Source: Litorivita sp040371945
Lineage (GTDB): Bacteria; Pseudomonadota; Alphaproteobacteria; Rhodobacterales; Rhodobacteraceae
Length of the DNA: 64,000 bases
Assembly (NCBI RefSeq): GCF_040371945.1
Contig: NZ_BAABWS010000001.1
Location: 806,001-870,000 of the forward strand
Direction: 5' to 3'
Shown here: positions 54,162 through 62,527 of the stretch, piece after piece
Numbering within the stretch: the first letter of the stretch is position 1
Layout: every line of letters begins with the position of its first letter
Translations under genes and position numbers: made by a program
The notes under the pieces: generated by a model
Databases searched by the model: none
What the model saw: the letters and a program-made list of their open reading frames with translations, nothing else
What the model was told of the DNA's origin: nothing

Positions 54162-55013
54162 ATGCGCCAATCTATCTTTCTTACCCTGTGCCTGTCCGGC
54201 ACAGTTGCACTGAGCGGTTGCCAAAAAGCGGGCGACAAGGAAGTTTCTCGGGCTTTTCAAGCAGTTAACGTCATCGATGAAAGCAATATGAGTGACATCA
54301 TGTTGACCGTCGCGGACCCGAACGAGGCCGTGGTCTACTTCCGCCGCACCCTTGGCGAGAACCCTGATCGCATTGATCTGGCCCGCGGTCTGGCGGCATC
54401 CTTGGTGCGCGCCAAACGTATGGACGAGGCCGCCAAAGCCTATGCCGATGTGGTCAAGCACAAAGACAGCACCTCCGACGATAAGGTCGATTATGCCGAT
54501 GCTTTGATCCGCGCGGGCAATTGGAAGGACGCAAAAGCCACACTCGACACCATCCCGCCGACGGTCGAAACCTTCAAACGCTACCGCCTCGAAGCCATGG
54601 TGGCGGACAGCAATAAGGACTGGAAGAAAGCCGACAGCTTCTACGAGACCGCCGTGGGCCTGACCACCCGTCCGGCAGGAGTGATGAACAACTGGGGCTA
54701 TTCCAAGCTGACGCGCGGCGATTTCGCGGGGGCCGAGCGCATGTTCTCCGAGGCGATTGCCCAAGACGACACGCTTTTCACCGCCAAGAACAACATGATC
54801 CTCGCGCGCGGCGCACAGCGCAATTACAACCTTCCCGTGATCCCGATGAGCCAGATCGAGCGCGCGCAACTGTTGCACACGCTGGGCCTGTCGGCGATCA
54901 AACAAGGCGATGTGGAAACCGGCAAGGGTCTGCTGCGCGAAGCGATCGACACCCATCCGCAACATTTCGAATCCGCCGTGCGCTCCCTGCGCGCGCTGGA
55001 AAAAAACACCTGA
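54162..55013 (+). CDS. tadD: TPR-repeat lipoprotein TadD-like 2
   Basis: A 283-residue predicted lipoprotein with lipobox ALSGC (Cys20) and several TPR units (about 60-260). Shorter repeats such as EAVVYFRRTLGENPDRIDLARGLAASLVRAKRMDEAAKAYADV and WGYSKLTRGDFAGAERMFSEAI can be picked out. It fits TadD, the pilotin needed for secretin stability in Tad systems. It starts 33 bases after the first TPR gene and is followed after 9 bases by the prepilin peptidase. Confidence 0.88.
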   Translation: MRQSIFLTLCLSGTVALSGCQKAGDKEVSRAFQAVNVIDESNMSDIMLTVADPNEAVVYFRRTLGENPDRIDLARGLAASLVRAKRMDEAAKAYADVVKHKDSTSDDKVDYADALIRAGNWKDAKATLDTIPPTVETFKRYRLEAMVADSNKDWKKADSFYETAVGLTTRPAGVMNNWGYSKLTRGDFAGAERMFSEAIAQDDTLFTAKNNMILARGAQRNYNLPVIPMSQIERAQLLHTLGLSAIKQGDVETGKGLLREAIDTHPQHFESAVRSLRALEKNT

Positions 55014-55022
55014 TCTGATGGC

Positions 55023-55541
55023 ATGACGGTGATCATTGATCTGTCGATGGCCATCACCAAGGGCGAAGCGGCGCTGTTTGCGCCCTTCGTCCTGCCTGTC
55101 TGCGTTTGGGCCGCCTATAGCGACCTGAGCCGGATGAAAATCCCCAACAAATCGGTCCTCGTGCTGGCCTTGATCTTTGTACTCTTGGGTCTTTTCGTGC
55201 TGCCGTTGCCCGATTACGGCTTTCGGCTGGTGCATCTGGTCGTGGTGCTGCTGATCGGCATTCTCGCCAATGCGGCGGGGCTTTTGGGGGCGGGCGATGC
55301 CAAATTCGCCGCCGCCGCCGCGCCCTTTATCGCCTTGGGCGATCTGAACCTGCTGTTGTGGCTCTTTATGGCCAATGTGGCGGCGGGCATCGCCACCCAC
55401 CGCGCGGTCAAATACTCGGCCCTCTCGCGTTTGGCCCCCGAATGGGAAAGCTGGAAACGCCATGGTAAATTCCCTATGGGCCTGTGCCTTGGCGGCACCT
55501 TGGCGATCTACCTTTTGTTGGGTATTTATTACGGTGCCTGA
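55023..55541 (+). CDS. cpaA: Prepilin peptidase TadV/CpaA
   Basis: A 172-residue aspartic prepilin peptidase, membrane-embedded with about five to six helices. The two catalytic Asp residues sit in YSDLSRMKIPN and GAGDAKFAAA, the A24 peptidase motifs. It lacks the N-methylation domain found in larger PilD-type enzymes, as in other TadV proteins. It presumably processes the two Flp-like pilins after their conserved Gly. It is the last recognised Tad component in the window. Confidence 0.93.
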   Translation: MTVIIDLSMAITKGEAALFAPFVLPVCVWAAYSDLSRMKIPNKSVLVLALIFVLLGLFVLPLPDYGFRLVHLVVVLLIGILANAAGLLGAGDAKFAAAAAPFIALGDLNLLLWLFMANVAAGIATHRAVKYSALSRLAPEWESWKRHGKFPMGLCLGGTLAIYLLLGIYYGA

Positions 55542-55736
55542 AGGGGTTAGCCGCCGCGCTTGACGTGTGATCCGGCCGGTAATGCGGCACACATCTCGCA
55601 AAAAATCCCCGATACTGCCGCCATGCTTCCCCCGTCTTGCCCTTATTCGGCCATGCTTCATCGCTCTAATAGCGTCAAGAGCCCCCGTTTGCAGGGGCCT
55701 GTGCCTATGTGGCCGAGCAAGTAACGGAGCGAAACG

Positions 55737-57056
55737 ATGAACATGCAAGTGACACCGCCCACCGGCGTGCAGCCCCCCCCTCCCCCAAAGACCTTGGGCG
55801 AGATGCAGCTGCCTGCCGTGATGATGCGGGATATTTTGCTCAAGACGCTGTTTCGCAAGAATATCAACTATGCCTCCGATCTGGCCGCGGCGATTTGCCT
55901 GCCGCTACAGGTCACGCAAGAGCTGATCGACATGGCGCGCGAACAGCGCCTTCTCGAAGCGATGGGCACGCTCAACGCGACGGCGACCACCAATGAGATG
56001 GCCTATCAATTGACCGATGCGGGCAAATCGCGCGCGCTCGACGCTTTGGCGCAATCGGAATATTTCGGCGCCATGCCGGTGCCGCTTGATGTCTACCGCG
56101 AGCAGATCAAGCGCCAATCGATCCGCAACCTGCAAATCACCCGCGATCAATTGACCAATGCCATGGGGCATCTGATCTTGCCTCCGGACCTTTTGGACCA
56201 ACTGGGGCCTGCGGTTTCGGCGGGGCGCTCGGTCTTGATGTATGGCCCTCCGGGCAACGGGAAATCCTCGATCTCCAACGGCATCCGCGACGCCATGGGC
56301 GATAAAATCTTTGTCCCGCGCGCCATTGAATATGCCGGTCAGGTGATCACCGTCTATGACCCGATCGTGCATAGCGCCGCCGAAGTCGAGGTGGACGACC
56401 CCAATTCCCTGCGCCGCAAGCGCACCTTTGACACGCGCTATGTGCGCTGCGAACGCCCCACCGTGATCACCGGCGGCGAGCTGTCGCTGTCGATGCTTGA
56501 TCTGGTCTATAACCCGACCGCGCGCACCTATCAGGCGCCGCTACAGCTTAAGTCCACCGGCGGCATCTTCATCGTCGATGACCTTGGCCGTCAGGCCGAG
56601 CCGCCGCAGGCTTTGGTCAACCGCTGGATCGTGCCGCTCGAAGAAAACAAGGATATCCTTGCCCTGCAATCGGGCGAGAAATTCGAAGTGCCCTTCGACA
56701 CGCTGGTTATCTTCTCGACCAACTTCCACCCGAACGAGATTTTCGATAACGCCGCCCTGCGCCGGATTTTCTTCAAGATCAAGATCGACGGGCCGGATCA
56801 GGAAAACTTCCTGAAGATTTTCGCCATGGTGGCGCGCAAACGCAATGTGCCTTTGGACGAGGCATCGCTCATCCATTTGCTGCAAACCAAATACCCCACC
56901 ATCGACAACGTCTATGCGAACTATCAACCGATCTTCTTGATCGACCAGATGCGCTCGATTTGCGAATTCGAGGGCATCCCATACCAGATGACCCCCGATC
57001 TGATCGACCGCGCATGGGCCAATATGTTCGTCAAGGACGAGGTCATCGTCAAATAA
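55737..57056 (+). CDS. AAA-type ATPase at the end of the Tad locus
   Basis: A 439-residue protein with an N-terminal winged-helix-like part (about 25-105; LLKTLFRKNINYASDLAAAI and MAYQLTDAGKSRALDALAQS). An AAA ATPase core follows: Walker A GPPGNGKSS (170-178), Walker B GIFIVDD (276-282), sensor-1-like VIFSTNFHP and an Arg-rich NAALRRIFFKI segment. The function is unknown. It follows the prepilin peptidase at 195 bases in the same direction and resembles the ATP-binding protein often found beside tad genes in Roseobacters, so it may regulate or remodel the pilus machine; that link is inferred. CGGAG precedes the ATG. Confidence 0.85.
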   Translation: MNMQVTPPTGVQPPPPPKTLGEMQLPAVMMRDILLKTLFRKNINYASDLAAAICLPLQVTQELIDMAREQRLLEAMGTLNATATTNEMAYQLTDAGKSRALDALAQSEYFGAMPVPLDVYREQIKRQSIRNLQITRDQLTNAMGHLILPPDLLDQLGPAVSAGRSVLMYGPPGNGKSSISNGIRDAMGDKIFVPRAIEYAGQVITVYDPIVHSAAEVEVDDPNSLRRKRTFDTRYVRCERPTVITGGELSLSMLDLVYNPTARTYQAPLQLKSTGGIFIVDDLGRQAEPPQALVNRWIVPLEENKDILALQSGEKFEVPFDTLVIFSTNFHPNEIFDNAALRRIFFKIKIDGPDQENFLKIFAMVARKRNVPLDEASLIHLLQTKYPTIDNVYANYQPIFLIDQMRSICEFEGIPYQMTPDLIDRAWANMFVKDEVIVK

Positions 57057-57127
57057 CGCAAATTTTGAACTCAACCCTCAACACGGGCGCTGCCAGCCCC
57101 GATCTGTAAAATTTTAGGAGAATACCA

Positions 57128-57730
57128 GTGAATAAGCTTACCAACCTCACCCTCGCCGCCGCGCTTGGCCTTGCCGCCAGCGCCGCCAATGCCGCCGTCG
57201 TGACCTATACCGACCGCGCGGCCTTCGAAGCCGCCCTTGCAGGCGAGACCACCGACACGCTCGGCGATATTGCGCAGGGCTATACCAGATCGATCGACCG
57301 CGGCGATTACACGCTGGACGGCAATACCTACGGCTGCGTCCTTGGCGGTTGCTATGACAACAGCGCCGCAGGCTTCGATTACCCCGGCTACCTGTGGTTC
57401 TACCGCGGCGGGCAGACCTTTACCTTCGACACCGCTGTGGTCGGCTTTGGCTTTGATTACGCCCAACCCGGCAGCTTTTCGGGCGCGCGCTTGCGCGTCG
57501 GGGGCGAGCGCGCCTCGGCCCCGTCCGGTTTCTTCGGGGTGATCTTTGACACCGCGCAAATCGAAATCGACATGCGCATCACGGGCGGGCGCAGCCCCTA
57601 CCTGATCGCCGACAATTTCACCTATGCCGAAGAGCTTTACGCGCCGGTTCCCCTGCCCGCCTCGCTGCCCTCGCTGGCGCTTGGCCTCGGGGCGCTCGGT
57701 TGGGCGGCGCGGCGCAAAAAACGCGCATAA
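57128..57730 (+). CDS. Second VPLPA-CTERM sorting-domain secreted protein
   Basis: A 200-residue exported protein with a signal peptide (LAAALGLAASAANAA), a beta-rich middle (YTDRAAFEAAL, DYTLDGNTYGC, FDTAVVGFGFDY) and the C-terminal VPLPASLPSLALGLGALGW segment followed by RRKKRA. That is the same sorting signal as the protein at 40.9 kb. The middle resembles domains of other PEP-CTERM proteins but no function is known. The start is GTG 57128 with AGGAG at 7 bases. It follows the ATPase gene in the same direction. Confidence 0.85.
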   Translation: MNKLTNLTLAAALGLAASAANAAVVTYTDRAAFEAALAGETTDTLGDIAQGYTRSIDRGDYTLDGNTYGCVLGGCYDNSAAGFDYPGYLWFYRGGQTFTFDTAVVGFGFDYAQPGSFSGARLRVGGERASAPSGFFGVIFDTAQIEIDMRITGGRSPYLIADNFTYAEELYAPVPLPASLPSLALGLGALGWAARRKKRA

Positions 57731-57857
57731 CCCGAAATGACCTTCGCCCGTCTCGCAACCCCTTTGGACACAGGAGCCCAATAGATGTCGGATCTTTCCC
57801 ACTTTTCTTTCCGGTCCTGCCGCGCCATTGTTCCGGCGTTGCCAAAGGGATTGCGCG

Positions 57858-58682
57858 ATGAGCAAAAGGTCACACCAAACGCCGAACTCTATCGGGATCG
57901 CGGGTTGCGGGCGGATGGGCCTGCCGATGCTGGAGGCGCTGATCCAAGCGGGGTTTCCCGCGATCGGGTTCGATATCGCCCCCAAGACTTCCCCACATGT
58001 TACCGCCGACATAACCTCTTTCAAGCCGGCTATCGAAACGCTGATCACGGTGGTGCGCGACCAGAGCCAGACGGAAGCGCTCCTATTTGGACCGCAAAGC
58101 TGCTTGGACGCCCCGAACCTGTCCTGCCTCATCGTCGCCTCGACGCTGAGCCCGCGATACGTCAAAGGGCTGCGCGCGAGGATAGCGAATTCTATTACAC
58201 TTATCGACGCGCCCATGTCGGGAGCGAGTATCGCCGCGCGCGAAGCACGCCTATCGTTTATGCTCGGTGGCGCTGAGGCCGATATCGCAGCGCAGCAGCC
58301 CCTCTTTGACGCCATGGGCGCGCATTTCCATCATATGGGCGCGTTCGGCAGCGGTATGCAGGCCAAAGTGCTCAACAACCTTCTGGCCGCCTCAAACACC
58401 GCCATGACCCGCCTTGTGCTCGATTGGGGCGATGCGGCGGGGTTGGACGAGCGCGCCTTGCTTGACCTGATCCATACCTCTTCGGGGCAAAACTGGCTGG
58501 CCTCGGGCTTCGACGAGATCGAATTTGCCCGCGACGGGCTGCAAGACGACAATTCCATCGGCATTTTGGTCAAGGACGTCGAAAGCGCGCTGGATGGTGC
58601 GCCAGAGGGGGCCGATACCGCCCTGCCGCGCCAAGTGCAAAGCGCAATTGCCGCGCTCAAACCGCGCCCGAGACGCGGATAG
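57858..58682 (+). CDS. Beta-hydroxyacid dehydrogenase (3-hydroxyisobutyrate dehydrogenase family)
   Basis: A 274-residue NAD(P)-dependent oxidoreductase. The dinucleotide motif GIAGCGRMGLPMLEA is near the N-terminus, the substrate-binding DAPMSGASIAARE lies in the middle and the catalytic Lys is in GSGMQAKVLNNLLAA. The family covers 3-hydroxyisobutyrate, tartronate-semialdehyde and related reductases; the substrate cannot be chosen from sequence. AAAGGG stands before ATG 57858, preferred to the in-frame ATG 30 bases upstream. It is followed by a convergent LytTR gene. Confidence 0.87.
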   Translation: MSKRSHQTPNSIGIAGCGRMGLPMLEALIQAGFPAIGFDIAPKTSPHVTADITSFKPAIETLITVVRDQSQTEALLFGPQSCLDAPNLSCLIVASTLSPRYVKGLRARIANSITLIDAPMSGASIAAREARLSFMLGGAEADIAAQQPLFDAMGAHFHHMGAFGSGMQAKVLNNLLAASNTAMTRLVLDWGDAAGLDERALLDLIHTSSGQNWLASGFDEIEFARDGLQDDNSIGILVKDVESALDGAPEGADTALPRQVQSAIAALKPRPRRG

Positions 58683-58691
58683 ACCGACGTT

Positions 58692-59576
58692 CTAAAGCAC
58701 GCCCGCCGCTTCCAGATCCGGCCGGTATTTGCGGCTCACCGGCACCTCGTCACCATTGGTCAAACACAGGTAAACCTTGCCGCCCTCGCGCCGCACGCTG
58801 TCAATCGCACCTGCCGCAACCCAATGCGAGCGATGGATACAATAACCTTCGACAGGCTCCATTTCCTTGATCGCATCGGCAAAGCGCATCCGCAGCCGCT
58901 CGCGCCCCGAGCGGCCCACAACATCCACGAAATGGTCCTTGACCGTCAGCCGCAAAATCCCGCCAAGGTCCTCCCCCTTCGGCAATCTCTCGGCAAGGCG
59001 CGGCAGCGCGGAGGGCGCGCGAACAGGCACGGCAGACGGGACGCCCACCAGAGAATCCGACGCCTGATCGACAGCAAAACGGCGCGCGTCCCCGAGGCTC
59101 ACACTGCCGGATTCATTTTGCCGAAACGCACGATTTTCGTGCATCCGCCGCATCACCACCACTGCGAGGCTGATCACCAGAACATAGACGACAAGATTTC
59201 TCCAATTCATCAACGGCGGAGTCGCGTCGGGAAATAGCGCATGATTGAAATTCACCAAAAGCGGCGCAAAAATGAACAAGTTGCCGCAGACCACCGCCAG
59301 ATCGCGCAAGTTGCGCCGCTGCGGGCCAAGCCACCTCTGCGCCAGCGCGCGGATGGTGATCGCAATGAGGATCGCAACGCCGATGACGGTGAACCAATAG
59401 ACGCTCCGGCGGGCGGGGCCCATCGCCAAAAACGTCCCGAAAGGACCCGTAAGCGCCGCCAGAAACGACAGTCCCAACCAGATTGCCAAGGTCAACCGAG
59501 ACCTGACATGGCCTAAGAATTCGGACCGAAAGCTCTTCATACCAGCGACATCATTGACCGGAAGCCCCACAAACAT
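58692..59576 (-). CDS. Membrane-anchored LytTR-domain transcriptional regulator 1
   Basis: A 294-residue protein with four predicted transmembrane segments in the N-terminal half (about 28-50, 61-80, 91-110, 124-144). A linker follows, then a C-terminal LytTR DNA-binding domain (about 195-290; KDHFVDVVGRSGRERLRMRFADAI, YCIHRSHWVAAGAI, NGDEVPVSRKYRPDL). It is probably a one-component sensor-regulator. The TM1-2 loop carries GPFGTF, shared with the second LytTR protein at 60.2-61.0 kb. It diverges from the thioesterase gene. Confidence 0.85.
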   Translation of the reverse strand: MFVGLPVNDVAGMKSFRSEFLGHVRSRLTLAIWLGLSFLAALTGPFGTFLAMGPARRSVYWFTVIGVAILIAITIRALAQRWLGPQRRNLRDLAVVCGNLFIFAPLLVNFNHALFPDATPPLMNWRNLVVYVLVISLAVVVMRRMHENRAFRQNESGSVSLGDARRFAVDQASDSLVGVPSAVPVRAPSALPRLAERLPKGEDLGGILRLTVKDHFVDVVGRSGRERLRMRFADAIKEMEPVEGYCIHRSHWVAAGAIDSVRREGGKVYLCLTNGDEVPVSRKYRPDLEAAGVL

Positions 59577-59714
59577 TCACATTGGTTAATTTGCACCTGA
59601 CGCTAAGTAGATACAACCCACTGCCGCATAATTTTATTGTGCTTTTTGCGATGACCTAACGGTAGGCTTCGGCCTATAAGCGGCAAACCGTCGCCACAAG
59701 GAGCACCACAAAAC

Positions 59715-60164
59715 ATGCCCGACCACGCCGCCTTTGCACCGATTTCCCCCGCCAAACGCCGCGAGATCACCGACAGTTTTTCCGCGCAAACCATGATGGC
59801 GACCATCGGCGCGCGTATCGAAGAGGTGACGCGGGGCCACTGTGTACTGAGCGCGCCGATCGCCGAAGGCCTGCGCCAGCAACACGGGTTCGGCCATGCG
59901 GCTTTGACCTTTGCTTTGGGGGACGTGGCGGCGGGCTACGCCGCGCTGAGCATGATGGATGACGGGATGGAGGTGCTCACAGCCGAGATGAAGATCAACC
60001 TCATCGCGCCCTGCACCGGCGGGCCATTGCGCGCCGCTGGCCGTGTGATCAAAGCGGGCCGACGTTTGGTGATTGCCCAATCAGAGGTCTTCGCGCAGCA
60101 AGACGGCCAAGAGGTGATGATCGCCTTGTTGCAAGGCACATTGGTACCCGTCAAACCTAAGTAG
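59715..60164 (+). CDS. PaaI-family acyl-CoA thioesterase
   Basis: A 149-residue hotdog-fold thioesterase (4HBT type). The QQHGFGHAALTFALGDVAAGYAALSMM region holds the characteristic H-G-G-x(n)-D-equivalent, and INLIAPCTGGPLRAAGRVIKAGRRLVIAQSEVF is the core strand pair. Substrates are likely medium-chain or aromatic acyl-CoA; none is indicated by neighbours. It lies between two LytTR regulator genes that both point leftward. Confidence 0.87.
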   Translation: MPDHAAFAPISPAKRREITDSFSAQTMMATIGARIEEVTRGHCVLSAPIAEGLRQQHGFGHAALTFALGDVAAGYAALSMMDDGMEVLTAEMKINLIAPCTGGPLRAAGRVIKAGRRLVIAQSEVFAQQDGQEVMIALLQGTLVPVKPK

Positions 60165-60190
60165 CCGCGCGGGCACTCCGCCAAGACGCG

Positions 60191-60958
60191 TCAGGCGCCG
60201 ATGTTCTTGGCGATCAATCCCGCCTCGATCACCGCTTTGCGATAGCTGCGGCTGACCGGCACATCATATCCGTCGCGCATTTGCAGCACATCACGCCCCT
60301 CGGCGCGCTGGTGTCGGGCCACGGCGGGCGGGTTGACCCAATGCGAGCGATGCACCCGCACCCCGCCAAGCGCGCGCAGCTCCTCTTCCGCGTCGCCCAT
60401 CCGCATCAAAATCATCTCGGCCCCGCGTTCGGTCACCACCTTGAGGTAATGGTCCTGCGCCTCCAGCCGGATCAGCGGCCCGCGCCGGTCAATCGGCAGG
60501 CGCCGCAAAAACCGCGCGGCGGCCTCGGCAGCGCGACTGTTTTCGGCGTCCGGTCCGGCGAAACTATGGCGCATGAGGTAAAGCATCGCGTCGATCAATC
60601 CGTCCACGACGGCCACCGCCAGCACCAAAAACAGCCAGTGCCGCGGCGTCCCCATCCCGTCGAACAGCGCCGCATTGAGCGCAAAAAGCAATGTGCCAAG
60701 CCCCAAGGCAAATCCCGCGCGCCCAAGCAGACGGCGGCGCAGCGCCTTGCCGCGATACCAATCGCGCACCAGCCGCGACAAGAGGATCGCCGCCCCGACC
60801 ACAGCGGCCCAATAGAGCACGCGCGCAGGTGCGGCCAGCGCCTCAAATGTGCCGAACGGCCCCGCCATGCTCGCCACCACCGTCACCAAGGCCCAAGCCG
60901 CCAAAGGCACGAAATGCCGCTGCGCCCGCTCCTTGATCCGTGTCATCATTGCACTCAT
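60191..60958 (-). CDS. Membrane-anchored LytTR-domain transcriptional regulator 2
   Basis: A 255-residue relative of regulator 1: four N-terminal transmembrane segments (about 16-34, 46-63, 78-95, 106-128) with the GPFGTFEAL motif in the first part, and a C-terminal LytTR domain (about 155-250; AQDHYLKVVTERGAEMILMRMGDAEEEL, VRVHRSHWVNPPAV, GYDVPVSRSYRKAV). ATG 60958 is preferred over an opening 12 codons further because AGGGCAG fits it. The repeated topology with the paralogue 1 kb away points to a local duplication. Confidence 0.85.
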   Translation of the reverse strand: MSAMMTRIKERAQRHFVPLAAWALVTVVASMAGPFGTFEALAAPARVLYWAAVVGAAILLSRLVRDWYRGKALRRRLLGRAGFALGLGTLLFALNAALFDGMGTPRHWLFLVLAVAVVDGLIDAMLYLMRHSFAGPDAENSRAAEAAARFLRRLPIDRRGPLIRLEAQDHYLKVVTERGAEMILMRMGDAEEELRALGGVRVHRSHWVNPPAVARHQRAEGRDVLQMRDGYDVPVSRSYRKAVIEAGLIAKNIGA

Positions 60959-61066
60959 ACGCTCTGCCCTATTGGCTGCTTGGCGGCCCGACACGGGCCA
61001 ATTGCAATACAGTAGCCGCGCCGCCCCTATCGGTCGATAGGCAGCTTACGCCACCGCGCCGCCCGC

Positions 61067-61984
61067 TCAGGCAGTCAACCCTTCGGGTTCGGGCAATCCG
61101 TTGCTGCGGCAACAGGCGGTGACCGTATTGGCCAAGAGGCAAGCAATGGTCATCGGCCCCACGCCGCCTGGCACCGGCGTAATCGCCCCAGCGACCGCCA
61201 AGGCGCTGTCGTAATCTACATCGCCGACAAGGCGCATTTTGCCCTCGCCGCGTTCGGGCGCGGGGATGCGGTTGATGCCCACATCAATCACCGTCGCGCC
61301 CTTTTTGAGCCAATCGCCCTTGACCATCTGCGCGCGCCCCACGGCGGCGACAACGATATCGGCCTGCCGCACCACGGCGGGCAAATCCGCTGTGCGGCTA
61401 TGGGCGATGGTCACGGTGCAACTGTCGCGCAGCAAAAGCTGGGCCACGGGTTTGCCCACAAGGTTAGAGCGCCCGATCACCACCGCCGATTTACCCGACA
61501 GCGACCCGAGTTCATCGCGCAGCAGCATCAAACATCCCAAAGGCGTGCAAGACACCATCGCCTTTTGCCCGCTTGCCAAAAGCCCCGCGTTGATCACGCT
61601 CAGCCCGTCCACGTCTTTGGCCGGATCGATCCGCGCCACGATCTCGGTCTCGCTCAAATGCGCGGGCACCGGAAACTGGCACAAAATCCCGTGCACAGCG
61701 GGATCGGCGTTGAGCTTGTCGATCAGCGCATAAAGCACCTCTTCGCTGACATCATCGGGCAGTTTATGCTCATAGCTGTTCATCCCGACCTCGACCGTCT
61801 GCACGCCTTTGTTGCGCACATAGACCTGACTGGCCGGATCCTCGCCCACCAAGATCACCGCCAAACCAGGGGTCAGACCATGCACCTCCTTGAGGCGCGC
61901 CACATGGGTTGCGATCTTTTCGCGCAAGGTGGCGGCAAAGGCCTTTCCGTCAATCTTGCGCGCGCTTTGGGCAGTCTCGGTCAT
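61067..61984 (-). CDS. folD: Bifunctional methylenetetrahydrofolate dehydrogenase/cyclohydrolase FolD
   Basis: FolD interconverts 5,10-methylene- and 10-formyl-tetrahydrofolate. The 305-residue protein has VGEDPASQVYVRNK with the catalytic Lys-containing YxxxK equivalent, PVPAHLSETEIVARIDPAKDVDGL, GRSNLVGKPVAQLL for NADP binding and the end motif PVPGGVGPMTIACLLANTV. ATG 61984 is chosen because AAGGAG sits 6 bases before it; another ATG 6 bases upstream touches that ribosome-binding site. It is monocistronic. The symbol is certain from motif set and length. Confidence 0.96.
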   Translation of the reverse strand: MTETAQSARKIDGKAFAATLREKIATHVARLKEVHGLTPGLAVILVGEDPASQVYVRNKGVQTVEVGMNSYEHKLPDDVSEEVLYALIDKLNADPAVHGILCQFPVPAHLSETEIVARIDPAKDVDGLSVINAGLLASGQKAMVSCTPLGCLMLLRDELGSLSGKSAVVIGRSNLVGKPVAQLLLRDSCTVTIAHSRTADLPAVVRQADIVVAAVGRAQMVKGDWLKKGATVIDVGINRIPAPERGEGKMRLVGDVDYDSALAVAGAITPVPGGVGPMTIACLLANTVTACCRSNGLPEPEGLTA

Positions 61985-62268
61985 CGGCATCTCCTTGGCG
62001 GCCCGCGCAGCTTGGCGGGCAAATCGGCGGCAGCAATACGCGCCCGACATCGGTGCGCGCACGCCGCTCTTTTGCGCCATCACGCGCCGCTAATCAACCC
62101 GCAAGGCTGAGGCAGACTTAACGCTTGAGCCGCGCCCGCCGCAGGGCTGCAAACGGCCAATTTCGACGCCCCTACGACAAGCGCCGCGCCGATGCATGAC
62201 CCCTGCGCCAAAAATTATTGCCAGCGTCATGAAACTTTTTGCCCAGCGAAGGCGTTACTTATGCAACA

Positions 62269-62285
62269 GCGCCCCAAACGGGCGC
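62269..62285 (+). other. Hairpin in the leader of the small ORF
   Basis: GCGCCC (62269-62274) pairs with GGGCGC (62280-62285), 24 bases before the start of the 25-residue frame. It has no T-run and may be a leader structure. Confidence 0.3.
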
Positions 62286-62308
62286 GCCGCAACACGAAAG
62301 GAAACAGC

Positions 62309-62386
62309 ATGTCTTCCGCGACCGTCACGATCTTTACCGGATTTGCCTTGGGCCTCGGCGCCTCTGCTTTGGTGCTTTTGACCTGA
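62309..62386 (+). CDS. Small single-helix membrane protein (25 residues)
   Basis: A short frame beginning MSSATVTIFTGFALGLGAS and ending in ALVLLT, essentially one hydrophobic helix. AAAGGA at 8 bases from the ATG is as good a ribosome-binding site as any in the window. A strong terminator follows about 90 bases later, so a short dedicated transcript is likely. The function is unknown. The evidence is start context, hydrophobicity and transcript architecture only; conservation was not tested. It diverges from folD. Confidence 0.5.
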   Translation: MSSATVTIFTGFALGLGASALVLLT

Positions 62387-62476
62387 TGCTTTTTACCTAA
62401 TGCCGTTGCCTGCGCGGGGATGATGTGCGGGCCTGTCCCGTCCCGACCACATCGCGTATATCCCCCGCGCCTGTCA

Positions 62477-62518
62477 CGCCGCAGCCCGCCATCCCTCGGT
62501 GCTGCGGCGTTTTTTTTG
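62477..62518 (+). terminator. Strong intrinsic terminator after the small membrane protein
   Basis: CGCCGCAGC (62477-62485) pairs with GCTGCGGCG (62501-62509) and is followed by eight T. It ends the short transcript of the 25-residue frame and lies before the convergent MOSC gene. Confidence 0.85.
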
Positions 62519-62527
62519 GCGGATCGG

